NCBI GenBank assembly: GCA_021234155.1
Contig: JAJEKV010000005.1
Span: 682,001-746,000 of the forward strand
Length of the DNA stretch: 64,000 bases
Direction of reading: 5' to 3'
DNA from: Isoetes taiwanensis
Taxonomy: Eukaryota; Streptophyta; Lycopodiopsida; Isoetales; Isoetaceae
Part shown: positions 21,355 through 33,095 of the stretch, in pieces
How positions within the stretch are numbered: position 1 is the first letter of the stretch
Layout: every line of letters begins with the position of its first letter
Translations under genes and position numbers: made by a program
The notes under the pieces: model-generated
Told to the model about the DNA's origin: nothing
The model's input: the letters and a program-made list of their open reading frames with translations, nothing else
Databases searched by the model: none

Positions 21355-21679
21355 TGTTAGAAATATGAGACACACACAACTTTTCCCACAAGACAAGACC
21401 AAATTTTATTCATATGAGATACATATTTATAATAATAATAATAATAATGGGTTTTAACGTCCACGGGAAGCCGGAGCTTATGGGACAATTTACAACACAC
21501 CCAGATGGGTCCTGCCCCCACCACTGTACATAGCTGAAGTGGGTCCTTCCCCCACCAACTTCAATATGAGCCACTATTGGACTAGTGCCACAATAGGCAA
21601 GAGTGCTATATGTGACATACGTGCCATACATGGCAAAAGGTAAAGGTGCACGTCTCCTATAGAAAGGAGATTCCAAACA
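21355..21679 (-). repeat. 5' LTR of copia element
   Basis: Same ends and sequence as the 198-bp LTR at 3810-4007, but enlarged by a 127-bp net insertion at 21431-21560. The downstream AAGAC at 21680-21684 completes the target duplication. Confidence 0.85.
21431..21560 (-). mobile_element. 3' end of a LINE/SINE inserted in the LTR
   Basis: Read on the minus strand, it ends GGACGTTAAAACCCATTATT and continues as an (ATT)n tail, the usual 3' tail type of many plant non-LTR elements. It is absent from the partner LTR, so it arrived after the copia insertion. No ORF is present, so it is a 5'-truncated copy or a short SINE. Confidence 0.6.
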
Positions 21680-22235
21680 AAGACATGTTATACCTTCTTC
21701 TTAGGCGCCATTCTTCAATCAGACTTGCAAAAAACTTCAAAGCTACACATGCAGCAAGAAAGAACTTGAATCTAACCTCCAAACTAACATGCAATCTCAG
21801 GAATCTCATCAAAACTCGTTGGAACACCTTAAAACCCAAAGATCTCCCACAAAAACATCGATCTTCCATAGTTCTAAATAGAAACCGACCGATCTTCAAG
21901 AACTCCAACAATATTATCGAGAAAACAAGGCGCTGGCTCGCAAAAGAAACTAGAACGATGTCTGAGACATACACAGACAAGAAAGAACCGGATCTTTAAA
22001 AAATCCAAGAATACTACCGGAAAACAAGGCGCTACCAAAGAAAACGAGGCACTGGCTCATCAAGTAGGCTAGGAAAAACTCTGGGACAAGGCTCACAAAA
22101 AATGAAGGAGATACAAGAAACGCGGCCATCGCCGGACCGCCATGGCCGGAGAGGAAAAAGGAGGAAGAAGAATGAACAGTAACTCTTTTATGATGCTTAC
22201 GTGGCAGAAATACACGTAAGCAGTCCTTCACGTTA

Positions 22236-22340
22236 AGGGAAAGACTTTTTAGATGCAATTCTAGGCTGTCAAGTGTGCCTCTGTGCTCCGCGCGTCGGCA
22301 CGCTTTCCAGCTTGGAATTGCATTTAAAAAGTCTTTCCCT
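22236..22340. mobile_element. 105-bp MITE with TA target duplication
   Basis: Terminal inverted repeats of about 33 bp start AGGGAAAGACTTTTTAGATG and match the other end with three or four mismatches. TA flanks both sides (22234-22235, 22341-22342). The short size, high pairing and TA target fit a Stowaway-like (Tc1/mariner) MITE. Related half-copies lie near 3,430 and 3,670. Confidence 0.7.
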
Positions 22341-22621
22341 TATAAAAGGGGGGCATTCAATATTTGCAGGGCTCTAGTGTGTTGGGTGGTGTGAAAATGC
22401 AGATGTTATGTTGCCTTCAGAAGGGTTGCATACTCCTGCCGCAAACCTCTATCAAGAAATCATATCCCGTCTACATGACCAATTTTTAGTTTTGAAGTTA
22501 AATTCAGATGTTAGGGATGAGGTTTGGGGTTACCTCCACCTACCTTGACTCCCCATTGTATTAGTATTTTTTTTATTAATACAAGAAATTTATCGCGGCG
22601 GCCAAGGCCGCCGCGAACATT

Positions 22622-22783
22622 TCTTTAGTTCCAAATCTGCGAGGTTGGACCCACTATTAACGTCCAGTTTGTTATAGTAATGGATTTATCTCTGTTTCGA
22701 TGTCTTTAGTTCCAAATTTGTGAGGTTGGACCCACTATTAACATCCAGTTTGTTATAAGAATGGATCTATCCCTATTCGAAAC
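22622..22783. repeat. 81-bp tandem duplication
   Basis: Two copies start tctttagttccaaat at 22622 and 22703 and continue through gaggttggacccactattaa with a few substitutions. Confidence 0.85.
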
Positions 22784-23242
22784 AGTGTGAGACACACTTG
22801 GTGTCAAAGATAACCTTCATCTCTCCTAAAAGTGGACTATAGGGGATTGCATGATGTAATGTAAGAACACCAGTGCACTTCTAAGTTTTTCTAAGATGTG
22901 GAGTGATTTAAAGTTACCTTTCTAGTGTTCGACTTCATCAACTAGGTGAGCCCAGATGCATGCTATAAAGGTACCAATAAATGTCACACTAATTCTGTAT
23001 GACACCAACTTGAGAAGATCTTGCAACTAATGCATTCCATCACACCACACCACATCTTTATTTGACAATGGATTGGAGTGCACTCCTCATGCTGCCAGTG
23101 GCATACATTTCAATCAAATTGTTCTAATAAGAAGATTCAAAAGTTCACTTTCGACGATTGGTTATGAACCTCAGTACCATATTCCATAGTCTCAGTGCTA
23201 CCGCAGGCCTTTTGTCTGGACATATGCCTTCATGCAGCATGC

Positions 23243-23353
23243 TATCATAAACTTGCAAGGCTAGAACCTATTCTTCATACCCTACATACCTAATAATATT
23301 ATCATAAACTTGCAAGGCTAAAACGTATTCAGTCATAATCTACATACCTAACA
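23243..23353. repeat. 57-bp tandem duplication
   Basis: Two copies start tatcataaacttgcaaggct at 23243 and 23300. Confidence 0.8.
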
Positions 23354-25246
23354 GTCAATGTGCACCAAGGCACCATGTCACCAATTGAAGACACATGTTA
23401 ATCTAGAGCAATTTTTTTTTCTTTTTTTTTTTTGACAAATGAAGTGTTTTATAATTGATAAATCCAAGGTATTGCCAAATAGATGGAAGACGTATAATGT
23501 CTAGACCAAGACATATAATGTCTAGACTTATAATGTCATATAATGTCTTGGTATTAGATTCTAAAACCCAAAATGCCGAGGTATTTTGAACTTCAACTCT
23601 ATTTTGGAAGTCTTTAAAATAAAATACCAACATTTGTGTTCTAATGTTTAATGCCAATGATATTTGAAAAGGGCTAGTTGGCCTCAAGATTTTCTAGGGT
23701 ATTCATGTAAGAACCTTCTTTCTTAAAGCAAAGAGAAGTTAAAGAGGCTTGTCATTTGTACAAATCCTTCTTCTCTACCTTGTGCCACAAAGTAGTCATT
23801 GTGAAAAAATTGCGGCAGAACCTTTTGACATTCTCCATGGCTTTTTACTATGACATCCTTCAAATAATCTGTTTCATCACATTAACCTTTTGACATTTTG
23901 CTAAGCTTTGGCTACAACATCCTTCAAAAATTTTACCAAGGAATCTTTCGCTGAAAAATTTGTACCTAGTGCATCAGTACTCATGTTTCACTTCTTCCTC
24001 ATTAATTCCTCTAGTTGTGCCCCCATCTCCCACGAAATGCTTGGCACAGGCTGCAACGTTTGTTCTGCCTCCCACATAAGGCATGCCCTTTACCGGAGCT
24101 TCACCTTGAAGACCTTCAATTATTGTAGTCATATTTCTGACATATATTTGCCTTTAAGAAAAGCAGAAAACAATGCGATAACCTAATAGTTATTGGAAAA
24201 CATATAGAGTCTAATGAACAATGGTAGGGCTTAACATTGTTGCATCCATGTGCTCAACGTGCTTGCCGTGGCAATTTGCACCCACCATCCCCGTCCACAA
24301 AGCTGAATATTCAGCGAGCCGCAATGGCCCCTTTTCTGAGGTTCAATCGATAATGCCTTTTTAAACCACGGTATTTGTTTTCGTTTAAGGCACGAAAAGT
24401 ACACACATTCATGGCGGGTTCTATGTAACTACTATGGGAATAATCTCTTGTATATCGGATCAAAAGTCACCAAAAGATACGGTGTCTATCTAAAATACGA
24501 GAACACCCCAGGCTGCCCTAGTATTGTGTCCGCACATCGCTTGGTGAACATGGAAGTCTCACATGGCACAAAAAGAACCTCATGCAAATGTTGTTTCTTG
24601 TCCTCTCACGAAATGTCTTCCAAGGTGCAATTGTACCAGCAATCACCGTATCTTTGGAGGTTGACGACGGGATTACATCTTTGGCATGCCAAACATCTCG
24701 ATCTGAGGAGGCTCTCCTAACTGTATACATAAAAGAATCGCATCATGTCAAGGGCAAGAAATATATGCAATTAACATAGATTGCCTTACCTTTACAATAT
24801 CCCCAGGTGCACGGCAATCTCGGTCTGCAGAGTGACCAACTGCATCATAGTTGAGAAATATTATAATTGGTTGTCTCTTATCCAAACCATTAAAGCCGCT
24901 CAATGGCGACAAGGTTACGCCATGCCCTCTTTGTTTTTGGGGCATCTGCAATGCTTTCATATACCTGTGGAGTTACAGTATACTCCTTTAACCCATAGCG
25001 GCGGCGTTGCTCTAGAATTTCTCCATGACACCGAGGATCTCGACATACCTGTTTTGAACAGTTAAGGAACAGTTAAGTTCATAAAGGCAGCTGACACATC
25101 AAAAACTACCATTCCTTTTTAAAGCCTTACCATGCTTGATGAACCTCGTCCAATTTCTCTAAGGTACTCGAAATGCTTGTCAAAGAGGAAAGTACTGTAT
25201 GTCCTCTTAGGTAAGCCTTCAAGGCACACACTTTCCCTCCTAATGA

Positions 25247-25970
25247 CTACAGATTGCACATCTCATCTGTTTCCTCTTTATGATTTTGAAGATGATCACC
25301 ACTATCTCTTTGTTCTATATTTGAATTTTGCACTTGGTGATATCTAAAACACTGTATGATATGATCATTAGTCATATCGGCAGCCTGCATAAAAGATTAC
25401 ATGATTGTGGGTCTGACAGATCGAAAACCACGCCTGATAAGATCCTTGCTCATGTACTCTGATTTCGAAGTTTTCACAGGCACTTGCAGATGGGCTTGTG
25501 GTTGACAAATTGCCATATAAATTTGTCAAATGATCCAAATTCTTGGGTTATCTGCAAAATGAAAATGTGATTCATTTGATTATTGTTTATGTTAAAAAAC
25601 GAAAGAAGGAAAGTCTGCAAGTAACTTACATCCAAAATACACTTGGCATTCTCCACAATACCTCGGATCTTCCCATCATGTTGCAAGATTTCAGCATCGT
25701 TTGCTAATAAATGAATCTTTTCCTCGTCAAACTTTGCCACCTTGGCTGGATCAAATCCAGCAAAGGCCTCCCTGTGAATAAAGGTAACTATGCACCATTA
25801 ATGTCTTGAGAAGGTCGGGTTTCTTTTATCCAAAGTGCTTGACTCCAATAGATGTACCTATAATGCGTTCGTTTATTCAACAATGCAGACCAACTGAGCT
25901 CAGCTTGCGCGCCTGCTAGGGTTAGCAACTCAAATAAGAACCTATCCACAAGTTTATAGCAAAGCAGGCC
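25247..25970 (-). pseudogene. DNA-3-methyladenine glycosylase I, C-terminal exons, decayed
   Basis: The enzyme removes alkylated adenine to start base-excision repair. Three minus-strand exons can be followed. About 25,950-25,858 reads FLFELLTLAGAQAELSWSAL and LLNKRTHY before a GT donor. 25,771-25,630 reads EAFAGFDPAKVAKFDEEKIH through IVENAKCILD and ends at GTAAGT. 25,551 onward reads ITQEFGSFDKFIWQFVNHKP, then VKTSKSEYMSKDLIRRGFRS and SFMQAADMTNDHIIQCFRY up to a stop at 25,247. The intron between the last two is 25,552-25,629. Two lesions are visible: a frame break after NHKPI, with missing sequence, and a TAA where the family has a tyrosine before SFMQ. A complete N-terminus was not found. 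The same gene lies decayed in copy 2. Confidence 0.8.
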
Positions 25971-26524
25971 ATTGAATATTAGAGCAATATCGATTCTCTG
26001 AGCAACTGTGGCGGCACTTACCACTGCAAATCGGCCAGCAAAAAGATGTATAAGACAGTGTCCAGAACCACGCCATGGCCAGAGAGACGCAGCATAAGAA
26101 CCCCGAATTGTATGGCGGAGGTGTGCAAGAGCAGAGCTCGCCGGAATGGGGCAGAGCAAACTGGAGAAAGCAGAGCCTCGGCGAGAACATCAGACGGATG
26201 GGATTCCTCGGAAGCGGATAAGCACAAAAACGTGGCTTCCTCTGCAATTTTTCTCCAAAAAAATTTCCCTCACGATTTTTTCCCCCGGACGGGAATCCAA
26301 GGAATAAGGAATCGAATATTGGCTAGAATCAATTATATAAGAGTAGATAAGCTATCTTTTGTTCTTAAAAAAAAACATCGGCCACTTTATTGGTTTCATT
26401 TAATATATGGAAAATTATCTAAATGCCCCTATATTATTTTAGTAGCCCTTGTATCTCAGTTATTTTCTAATGCCCCTGATCAACAAAATCATTCAAAAGA
26501 CACAAGAAAGGCGGAAAATGATGA

Positions 26525-27290
26525 ATGAGGATGGCAGCAAGTCAATTCAAAGAACGCGGACGAAATAAGCATGCCCATGTCATATCGCGCCCTTCTGAAG
26601 GCACACATGGAAGGGTTGAGCAGAGCGAAGGCTCTCCCTTATCACCTGCGCGTCAGCATACAGAGGGAGCTGATCTAATGTGCACTTCTATTGGGAGGGA
26701 TGAGCAGAATGGAGGCTCTCCTTCGTCAGGTGCTTTACACAATGGAAGAGTGGAACATAGAGGAGGCCCCCCCTTACCAATTTTCAAAACACAATGGGCA
26801 GATCTCCCACTTGATGATGTTGCTGAGATGGACGTAGAACATCATCATACATCTTGATGAACATACTATCTTGGAACGTGAGGGGAGTGGCTTCTTCTTC
26901 ATGTAAAAGGTGCAGGCTATCTAATTAACTGTCTAAATTTCCAATGGATTTTTGCTGTCTTCAGGAGCACAAGTGCTTTAAAGGTGGAGTGTAGAAGCTG
27001 ACCGCAATTGTGGGTCCTAATTGCAATGTCTTGGTTGCTGCTTCTAACTCAGCTAGGCTGGTGCCCTCACTGCTTGGAAACCTTCCCTTAATGTTACTTT
27101 TACTCAAGTAGACAGATTTGGACAGTGGATAATAGTCAAATGGATGGATAAGGGGCAAGAGTGGGGGATTGTGAATGTGTATGCATCTAATCAGCCACGT
27201 CAGCGAGGCTCTCTGTGGGCCACTTTATGGACTAAGATTATGCGGCTCGATCATAATGTAGCATGGCTACTAGTTGGTGATTTAAAATAT
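26525..27290 (+). mobile_element. 5' fragment of an L1-type LINE (ORF1 end and endonuclease start)
   Basis: A reading 26525-26857 (Gly/Ser/His-rich, ending EMDVEHHHTS) stops in TGATG, where the last A of the stop is also the A of the next ATG (26857). The second ORF begins MNILSWNVRGVASSS, the classic start of the apurinic endonuclease of plant L1-like elements. Later pieces read CLQEHK, QVDRFGQWIIVKWMDKGQEW, GIVNVYASNQP and AWLLVGDF. Frames break several times, and homology ends near 27,290 before reverse transcriptase. The endonuclease nicks target DNA to prime reverse transcription. A 5' fragment without a 3' end is unusual for a LINE, so a deletion or recombination has removed the rest. 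Confidence 0.75.
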
Positions 27291-28779
27291 ATAACTTAGT
27301 CGATGTGTTTATTTTTCAAATTTGACCTTCCTAAGAGTCTTACATATGCAACACATTAAAAAATAGCACCTTGCCCTTATTGTGACTGTTGGACCCCTAT
27401 GAATGTGCAAAACTGTGTAACTCGCCAATATAAAGGACTATGTTGCCTCTTATTTTTTCACATTTGACCTTTCTATTAGAATCTTGATAGGCTTTGGGAA
27501 TTTTGGATATGCTATTTAGGATACGGTAATTTAACGTGGAGGCAACCTTGTGGTGGAGGCTTAATTGCATTTCAAATTTTGGACAATAGTGTATTCAATC
27601 CAATCTTTCGAAGAGAAATATTCCCCTTGGCCTTGGTCGCCATGATAAATTCTTTGTAGAAATAATTTTTAGCCACCGAGATAAATTTTTTGTAGAAGTA
27701 ATTTTAATGCTATATCCGATGAAAGCCCAAAAACTCAATTAGGGAAGGGTCACCAGTAGGAACCATGAGCCACTTGTGGACCATGCAAACATGGATCCAA
27801 TTTATCAATACTGGATCAACACATAAATCATTATCTAAATCTCAACCATGCAGTAAGAAAATGAGCATCAAATCTTGATCTACAATAGGGGCCTTTTATG
27901 ATTCTTTCTATTTTAGATAAACGCATTCCATGGGGCCATACCATAGTTAATACTTTTACTTTTACACTAAATTATTTTAGCCATGTGAATTAAATAAAGG
28001 AAAAAAAAATATTTTCGTTGCAACATTTCCTTGACCCTGATTCTTAGATTGGTCAGCTACGTATTGTTCTTAGATGGTCCACTGTTTGTTCGCTATGTAT
28101 AGGGGAATGGAGGTTGGGACTCCATTCTCGGTTTTGCAGGTGGGGTCCCGCGACCAGCATTAGCGGGGAGCGGGTCACCTGCAAAACTACCAACCTCCAT
28201 TCCCCTACAAAATAGAAATAGGGGAGGCAAAAACAGAGGTCGGACCTTGGTAGAAAGAGAGTTTTAGAAGTTGAATTTGGCTATTAAACAGAGGTCGGAT
28301 CTTAGTAAGAACAGAGTTTTAGAACAGATCTGGTAAAAACAGAGCTCGGATTGGCAAAAACAGAGTTTTAAAGGTCGAATCCGGCAGAGCTTTGCCTGCA
28401 AAGAACGATTAACTCTGTGGTTGAATGAAGCATGAATAACCCTCTACATGAACACAGTGATCAGCGTGAGCCAGGCAGAGCTTGAAGAATCGTGAAGAAC
28501 TGGCGGCGAAGAACCCTAACCTAACCTGTGCAGCGAGTCGCGCAGAATGAAGGAACCCTATTTCCATTTCGCAATATTCGTTGATGCCACGTGTTGCGAT
28601 AGGAATGGTCGCCAGGGAATAAAGACGACCCTATTTCTATTTTGTATTAAATTGTTTTCAGGCCTAAGAGATTCCGACCGGAAAATTCTTAGGGTGTTTA
28701 CCAGCCGGGATGTATTCGGCCGGAAAATCTACTATATATTACGTAAAAGGCCTTTACTTACCTATTACGTTCCAGAACC
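27291..28779. other. BAHD upstream region
   Basis: AT-rich, with a foldback element at 28100-28207 and repeated gagtttta/cagaggtcgga motifs at 28,230-28,370. A likely TATA (CTATATATT) lies near 28,732, about 47 nt before the BAHD start codon. No gene is seen. Confidence 0.5.
28100..28207. mobile_element. 108-bp foldback (MITE-like)
   Basis: TAGGGGAATGGAGGTTGG at the left matches the inverse at 28190-28207 exactly. Inside, gttttgcaggtg pairs with cacctgcaaaac, and the GC-rich centre (ggtcccgcgacc...gcgggtcacc) pairs again. So nearly the whole element folds into one hairpin. The copy in the second duplication (near 56,015-56,100) keeps only the left arm. Confidence 0.7.
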
Positions 28780-30191
28780 ATGAAAGTGAACGTAAAAGAT
28801 GTTTCTCTCATCCCGCCAGTTCGCCATAGCCAGAAAAATTTCAAGCTTTCCTTCTTCGACCACGTTTTGTGGTTCATCTACTACCGGACTCGGTTTCTTT
28901 TCTACCCTAACCCTTGCCCTGCATCCGATCCGTCTGACATAGCTTCCATCCTTAAGCACAGCCTCAGCAAGGCGCTCGTCTATTTTTTTCCTTTTGCAGG
29001 CCGCATCCAAGTCCAAGAAAATGGTTCCAACATGCTCCTTCACTGCAATGGAGCCGGTGCGCAATTTACACAAGCTTATACCGATCTGGCTATGGCGGAC
29101 CTGGGAGATTTCCGTCTTCTTTCGCTTGATTTGTCTCAACAGCTTTCTCAGACCGTCGGACATGTTCTTCTTTGGCCCTGGTCACCGGAAACACCGCTTC
29201 TTTTCATTCAGGTCTTTTCATTACATGTTTATGCTGGTTTTTAATTGTCCTGTGCTTGATATTTTTTTCTCTTGTCATTTCGAAGTTAACAACATTTGCC
29301 TGTGGCGGTCTATGCATATCCTTTAAATATTGTCACCAGATTTCCGATGGTACCAGCACTTGGCAGTTTATAAAGACATGGTCCGCCATAGCCAGAGGTG
29401 AAGGGATCAGTGTTCTTCCTGACATAAATTACAGCCCTAAACTCTGTTCTTCTTCAGACAACAAGGATCTAGAAATTTCAGAGCCGTATTGTTTCGAAAC
29501 AGGAAAGAGGGCTCAAATGCCACGAAACCCAGAGATTAGAGTAGATAATTCAATTGCTACACATTGTTTTATCTTCTCGGCGGATCAGATTGTGGAGCTG
29601 AAAACCCAAGCAAGGCTGAAATTAGGGCAAGAAAGACTGACTACATTTCAAGTTGTTTCTGCACATATATGGCACCATATCACCAAGGCAAGAGGATTGG
29701 CAGCCGGTGAGAAAACAAAATTGATCTTTTCTTTAAGCTGCAGGAACAGGTTGGATGGATTATCTGATTCATATTTTGGAAATGCAATAATCAAAGTATC
29801 GAGCAAGTTGGAAGCAGAAAACGTTATAAAGAATGAATGTCTAGGAGTTGAAGCGATAAGAATCGCTATAAGAAATGCCACAATTCCAGAAGATCTGGTA
29901 AAAATCTGCAGGATTATGAAGAGGTATGGAGAGGATGTAGAGGACACACTTTCCATATCTGTGAATTATAGATATGATGTGCATATTGGAAGCTCCAATA
30001 CATTTCCCGTGTATGACTGTGATTTTGGATTTGGAAGGCCTCAAGGATTGGCCATACCTCCTCTGTCTGCGGATGGGAGGGTTTATTACTTTCCAGGGAA
30101 ACAAAAGGGAAGTGTAGAAGCCTTTATCGGGCTGAACAAGGACGTCATGCAGATTCTAAAATCAGATCTCTCCTTTGCCTCTCCCTTGTGA
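28780..30191 (+). CDS. BAHD acyltransferase (intact, one intron)
   Basis: BAHD enzymes move an acyl group from acyl-CoA to an alcohol or amine in the cytosol. They make esters and amides of specialised metabolism and surface lipids. Exon 1 is 28780-29211 (144 codons). The intron 29212-29285 (74 nt, GTCTTTTCATT...TTTCGAAG) is in phase 0. Exon 2 is 29286-30191. The product is 445 residues, the normal family length. The catalytic HXXXD motif is HQISD at residues 161-165, and the structural DFGWG motif reads DFGFG at 390-394, followed by RPQGLAIPP. Other family landmarks are FAGR in exon 1 and TFACGG before HXXXD. The start is chosen because it directly precedes the VKDVSLIPPV stretch and lies about 47 nt after a TATA box. 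The acyl acceptor cannot be told from sequence. It has a broken paralogue at 56.7-58.2 kb. Confidence 0.9.
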
Positions 30192-33095
30192 CTCATCCTT
30201 CAATGTAGTCAAGCCAAAACTTTTATTTCATTTTCGTGTAAGAACAGTTTGATATTTGCCATTGAATTGAACTAAATTGAATTGAACTTTGTTTTCCATA
30301 CATTAAGAAAATATGGGATCCCTTTTGGGCCGTTATGGATATTCCAAAAATCCATGTCTGACTTTTGCTCTAACCAATAAGAATTTAGGCCCTTTGTTTC
30401 TAATGCTTAAGGTTTTTTTAGTTTTTGTTAGTTGTTCTCCACATGGCCTATTTGTATGGTTACACATTCCAATGCCAATTAATATTTTGGTTATTGGGCT
30501 TAAAAATCTTGTTGAAGATATAGTTTAGATTATTATCGTTGATGAGGCCTCTAGGCGATTCCTTGACGTTGGATCTGAGAATATTCCCAGGCATATGCCC
30601 TCTGGGGCTATCCTAGCCCTACACCTCAGCGTGAGATGGGTCAAAAGCTGAGGTGGCTCTATTTTTAAGGAGGGTTGACAACCATTGTAATAAAACCCAA
30701 TATTAGTTTGACTCCAAATTAGAAAGAAGTTAAAATTAGAATCTATCCCTTAAACATAGGTACACGCCACACATAGCAAGGCAAAGATAGGCGGCATGCT
30801 ATATTGGCACGTCCAACTTCTGCCACAAGGTTTCTTAGCAGCGCCTACAATCCTTACAATCCCTGATACAGATTTTTACCTGCAAAGTTCATGCTGCACT
30901 GCAACAACCGGCCACCTGCAAGATTAGAAGCACACAGGAGATACAAGCACAGCAACCTGCGCTACCAAGCTGAGCACAGAGCAGACAAAGAATGCTATAT
31001 TGGCGTCCTCCAACCTGTGCCACAAGTTTAAGGCCCACACAAAATGTCTGCACAGCAACCTGCGCTACCAACAGAATGTGAGGCACCTGCAGAAAGATTA
31101 AACCACAGAATGGGCACCTGCATAAAGATTAAACCAATAGACTGGGGGATTCGAACCCCCTGCGCAATGCGCAGCTCCAAGCAGCCTGCCCAATGCAAGC
31201 GCACATACAGTTTTCAAAGTCTTTCTTATTTCCTAAGCACATGAAATTCAGTCTTACTTTATTTCAAACCTATTTCCTAAGCAGCATGCATTAAGTAGGT
31301 GTCAACAACAAGGATTCACAGAAGAAACGGGCCTCTAACCCTTACCTAGAACTCGAGCTTAATGAGGCACCTTCTTCTAATCATAAAATCGAGGTAACAT
31401 GGTCTGGTAGTCGGCTAGCACCTTTGCTTAAGAAGCTGAACAATCAGAAGAAACTACTGCCACTATGCCAAGACGACCTGCATCTGCCCTAGCCGCCGCC
31501 TGCCCTAGCTGCCTGCATCTGCCAAAAGCTCTGCACAGAGAAAAGAAGAGCGCACGTGCTCGTCGCCATAGCCGGATCATGCATTCTCTTTTTTTTTTTT
31601 CACCGTATAAAACCAATGGATGGTTGGGCCTAAAAAAAAAACCTTCCCTAAATACAGGAGTTGGTAAAGATTCCTTTTTGCCATATTTTCATACTCTTAT
31701 ACAATACAGCCCTCAAACTATCTAAACCTTATGTTATAAATATACCGTTTCATGAACTAGCACACCTTATAGTTTTGGTCCCCCGAAATATTTTATTACA
31801 CGTTCCAAGGATTATTCCATCCAGAAATTTGGTTACACGTTCCAATGCTATTCAAAATTCTGAGTGCCATTAGTTTGGCTCATGCCACGGTTTAGGGTTG
31901 CATCTTTGCTTGGGTTCAACGTGTGAAACATCTGTGGTGATTTTGGACGGATTGCTGCATTGGACGAATTTCTGCATATTCAACATACCACTTATCCACT
32001 CTTGTATCAACAGCATTTTCAAGTAGTTACTTGTATCATTCATTTTCAGTAGTTACTTGTATCATTCATTTTCTGATCAATGTACAAAATTAACACCATT
32101 AAGTACATTGTCCCAAATCTTATAGTATTTTGCAAACGTTAAAATACAGTATACAAAAACTTGTACATGCATACCCCACAAACGAGGATCGCTATGTAAG
32201 GTCCAGATCTTGGAATAAAGGGTTAATATGCCCATCCGAAGGCTCTCGTTGCCCGAAGTAACCCCCCGTGTGAATATGCACCCAAACCAAAGGGGGTTTA
32301 AGGGGGATTTTAATTTAAATGTGTTAAATGCAATGGTTTGTGTTAATAATGTTAATGGTAGTTATGTGTTGATTGTTATATTAAAAAAATTTTTGGGCCC
32401 TTCGGGCCCTAATACAAGCCTTCGGGCACTAAGAATGGCATATATGCATGTAGCAAGTTTAGAAACATTTATGCATGTAACAACTTTAGAAACACTTTTA
32501 CATGTAATCCAATTTCAGAAGACAAGTCTAGAATGGCATACATACATAATTTGATTCTTCAAAACAATAAGTTAAGAACAATATAAAGAGTCAATTTTTA
32601 CATCTGTGCAATTTAAGTGTTTTTTCTTCAATGCCCAGCTTGCAACCATGATAGTCCATCTAAACCCATCTGAACCCATCGCTTTCAGGCATCTGCTGAG
32701 AAATAATTTAAGCTTTTTTAAGCTCTCCATGCATGCCTGGCATATGTATAAACTGTGGCATTTCACAAAATCAAGTCATGACCAAGCATTTCCTTAGAGC
32801 TCAATTGCGTTGAAGAGAAATTCATGTTCAGCATATCCTGCAAGAATCACATTCTATGATACCCAATCCTTCTCGGCCATTTGCCACCCTCCTGTCATTC
32901 AGCTTCAAGTAATAATGGAAGAAATTCCTTCTGGAAAACGGTAAGCAGAGAATGAGCGAACATGTAAATTCTGACACAATAAGATAGTATGTAAATTCTG
33001 ACACAATAAGATAGTGCTACTCACTCCTCATGGCATTTCTTCAATTGCAAATTGCTGGAACAACTAAGAACGACCAAGATTTATCTGAACGGATT
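30192..33095. other. Long non-coding stretch after BAHD
   Basis: No gene is recognised. It contains a SINE-like B box at 31144-31160, repeated 'atgctatattggc' motifs (30,796 and 30,990), a C+T-rich tract near 31,470-31,530, a small palindrome gggcccttcgggccc near 32,395, and two copies of ggtgtaaattctgacacaataagatagt-like sequence near 32,965-33,015. Confidence 0.4.
31144..31160 (-). other. tRNA-like T-arm / Pol III B box (SINE remnant)
   Basis: Minus strand GGGGGTTCGAATCCCCC is a perfect 5-bp stem with a T-loop and contains the B box GGTTCGAATCC. No acceptor stem or complete D- and anticodon arms can be folded around it, so it is more likely a tRNA-derived SINE remnant than a tRNA gene. The same sequence occurs at 59085-59101. 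Confidence 0.45.

Larger units (their letters stand above)
3810..21679 (-). mobile_element. Ty1/copia LTR retrotransposon with a 13.4-kb foreign block
   Basis: The element reads on the minus strand. The 5' LTR is 21355-21679 and the 3' LTR is 3810-4007. Both start TGTTAGAAATATGAG and end CCAAACA, and AAGAC flanks both ends. A tRNA-iMet primer site abuts the 5' LTR, and a purine tract (GAGGGAGGG on the minus strand) abuts the 3' LTR. Coding remains are pre-integrase and integrase near 19,500-18,800, the start of the pol linker near 18,330-18,420, and RNase H at 4846-4180. Gag-protease is not recognisable. The reverse-transcriptase core expected between 18.3 and 4.85 kb is absent, with unrelated DNA in its place. 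A LINE/SINE tail sits in the 5' LTR. The element cannot move by itself. Confidence 0.85.
21680..24754. other. Intergenic region with repeats
   Basis: No gene is recognised. Readings at 21657-22258 (-), 23908-24186 (+) and 24448-24720 (+) have no known motif. The region holds a MITE, two tandem duplications listed separately, a GC-rich palindrome (gcggcggccaaggccgccgc) near 22,594-22,613, and a poly(T) run at 23,410-23,432. Confidence 0.4.

Noticed and set aside
26046-26528. A 160-codon plus-strand ORF
   Set aside because: It lies antisense to the 5' part of the glycosylase gene and has no recognisable domain.
29648-29956. Minus-strand ORFs within BAHD exon 2 (also 57614-57961)
   Set aside because: They are shadows of the BAHD coding strand.
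31144-31160. A tRNA gene around the GGTTCGAATCC box (and its copy at 59085)
   Set aside because: Only the T-arm folds. No acceptor stem or anticodon arm could be paired, so it is described as a SINE-like remnant.
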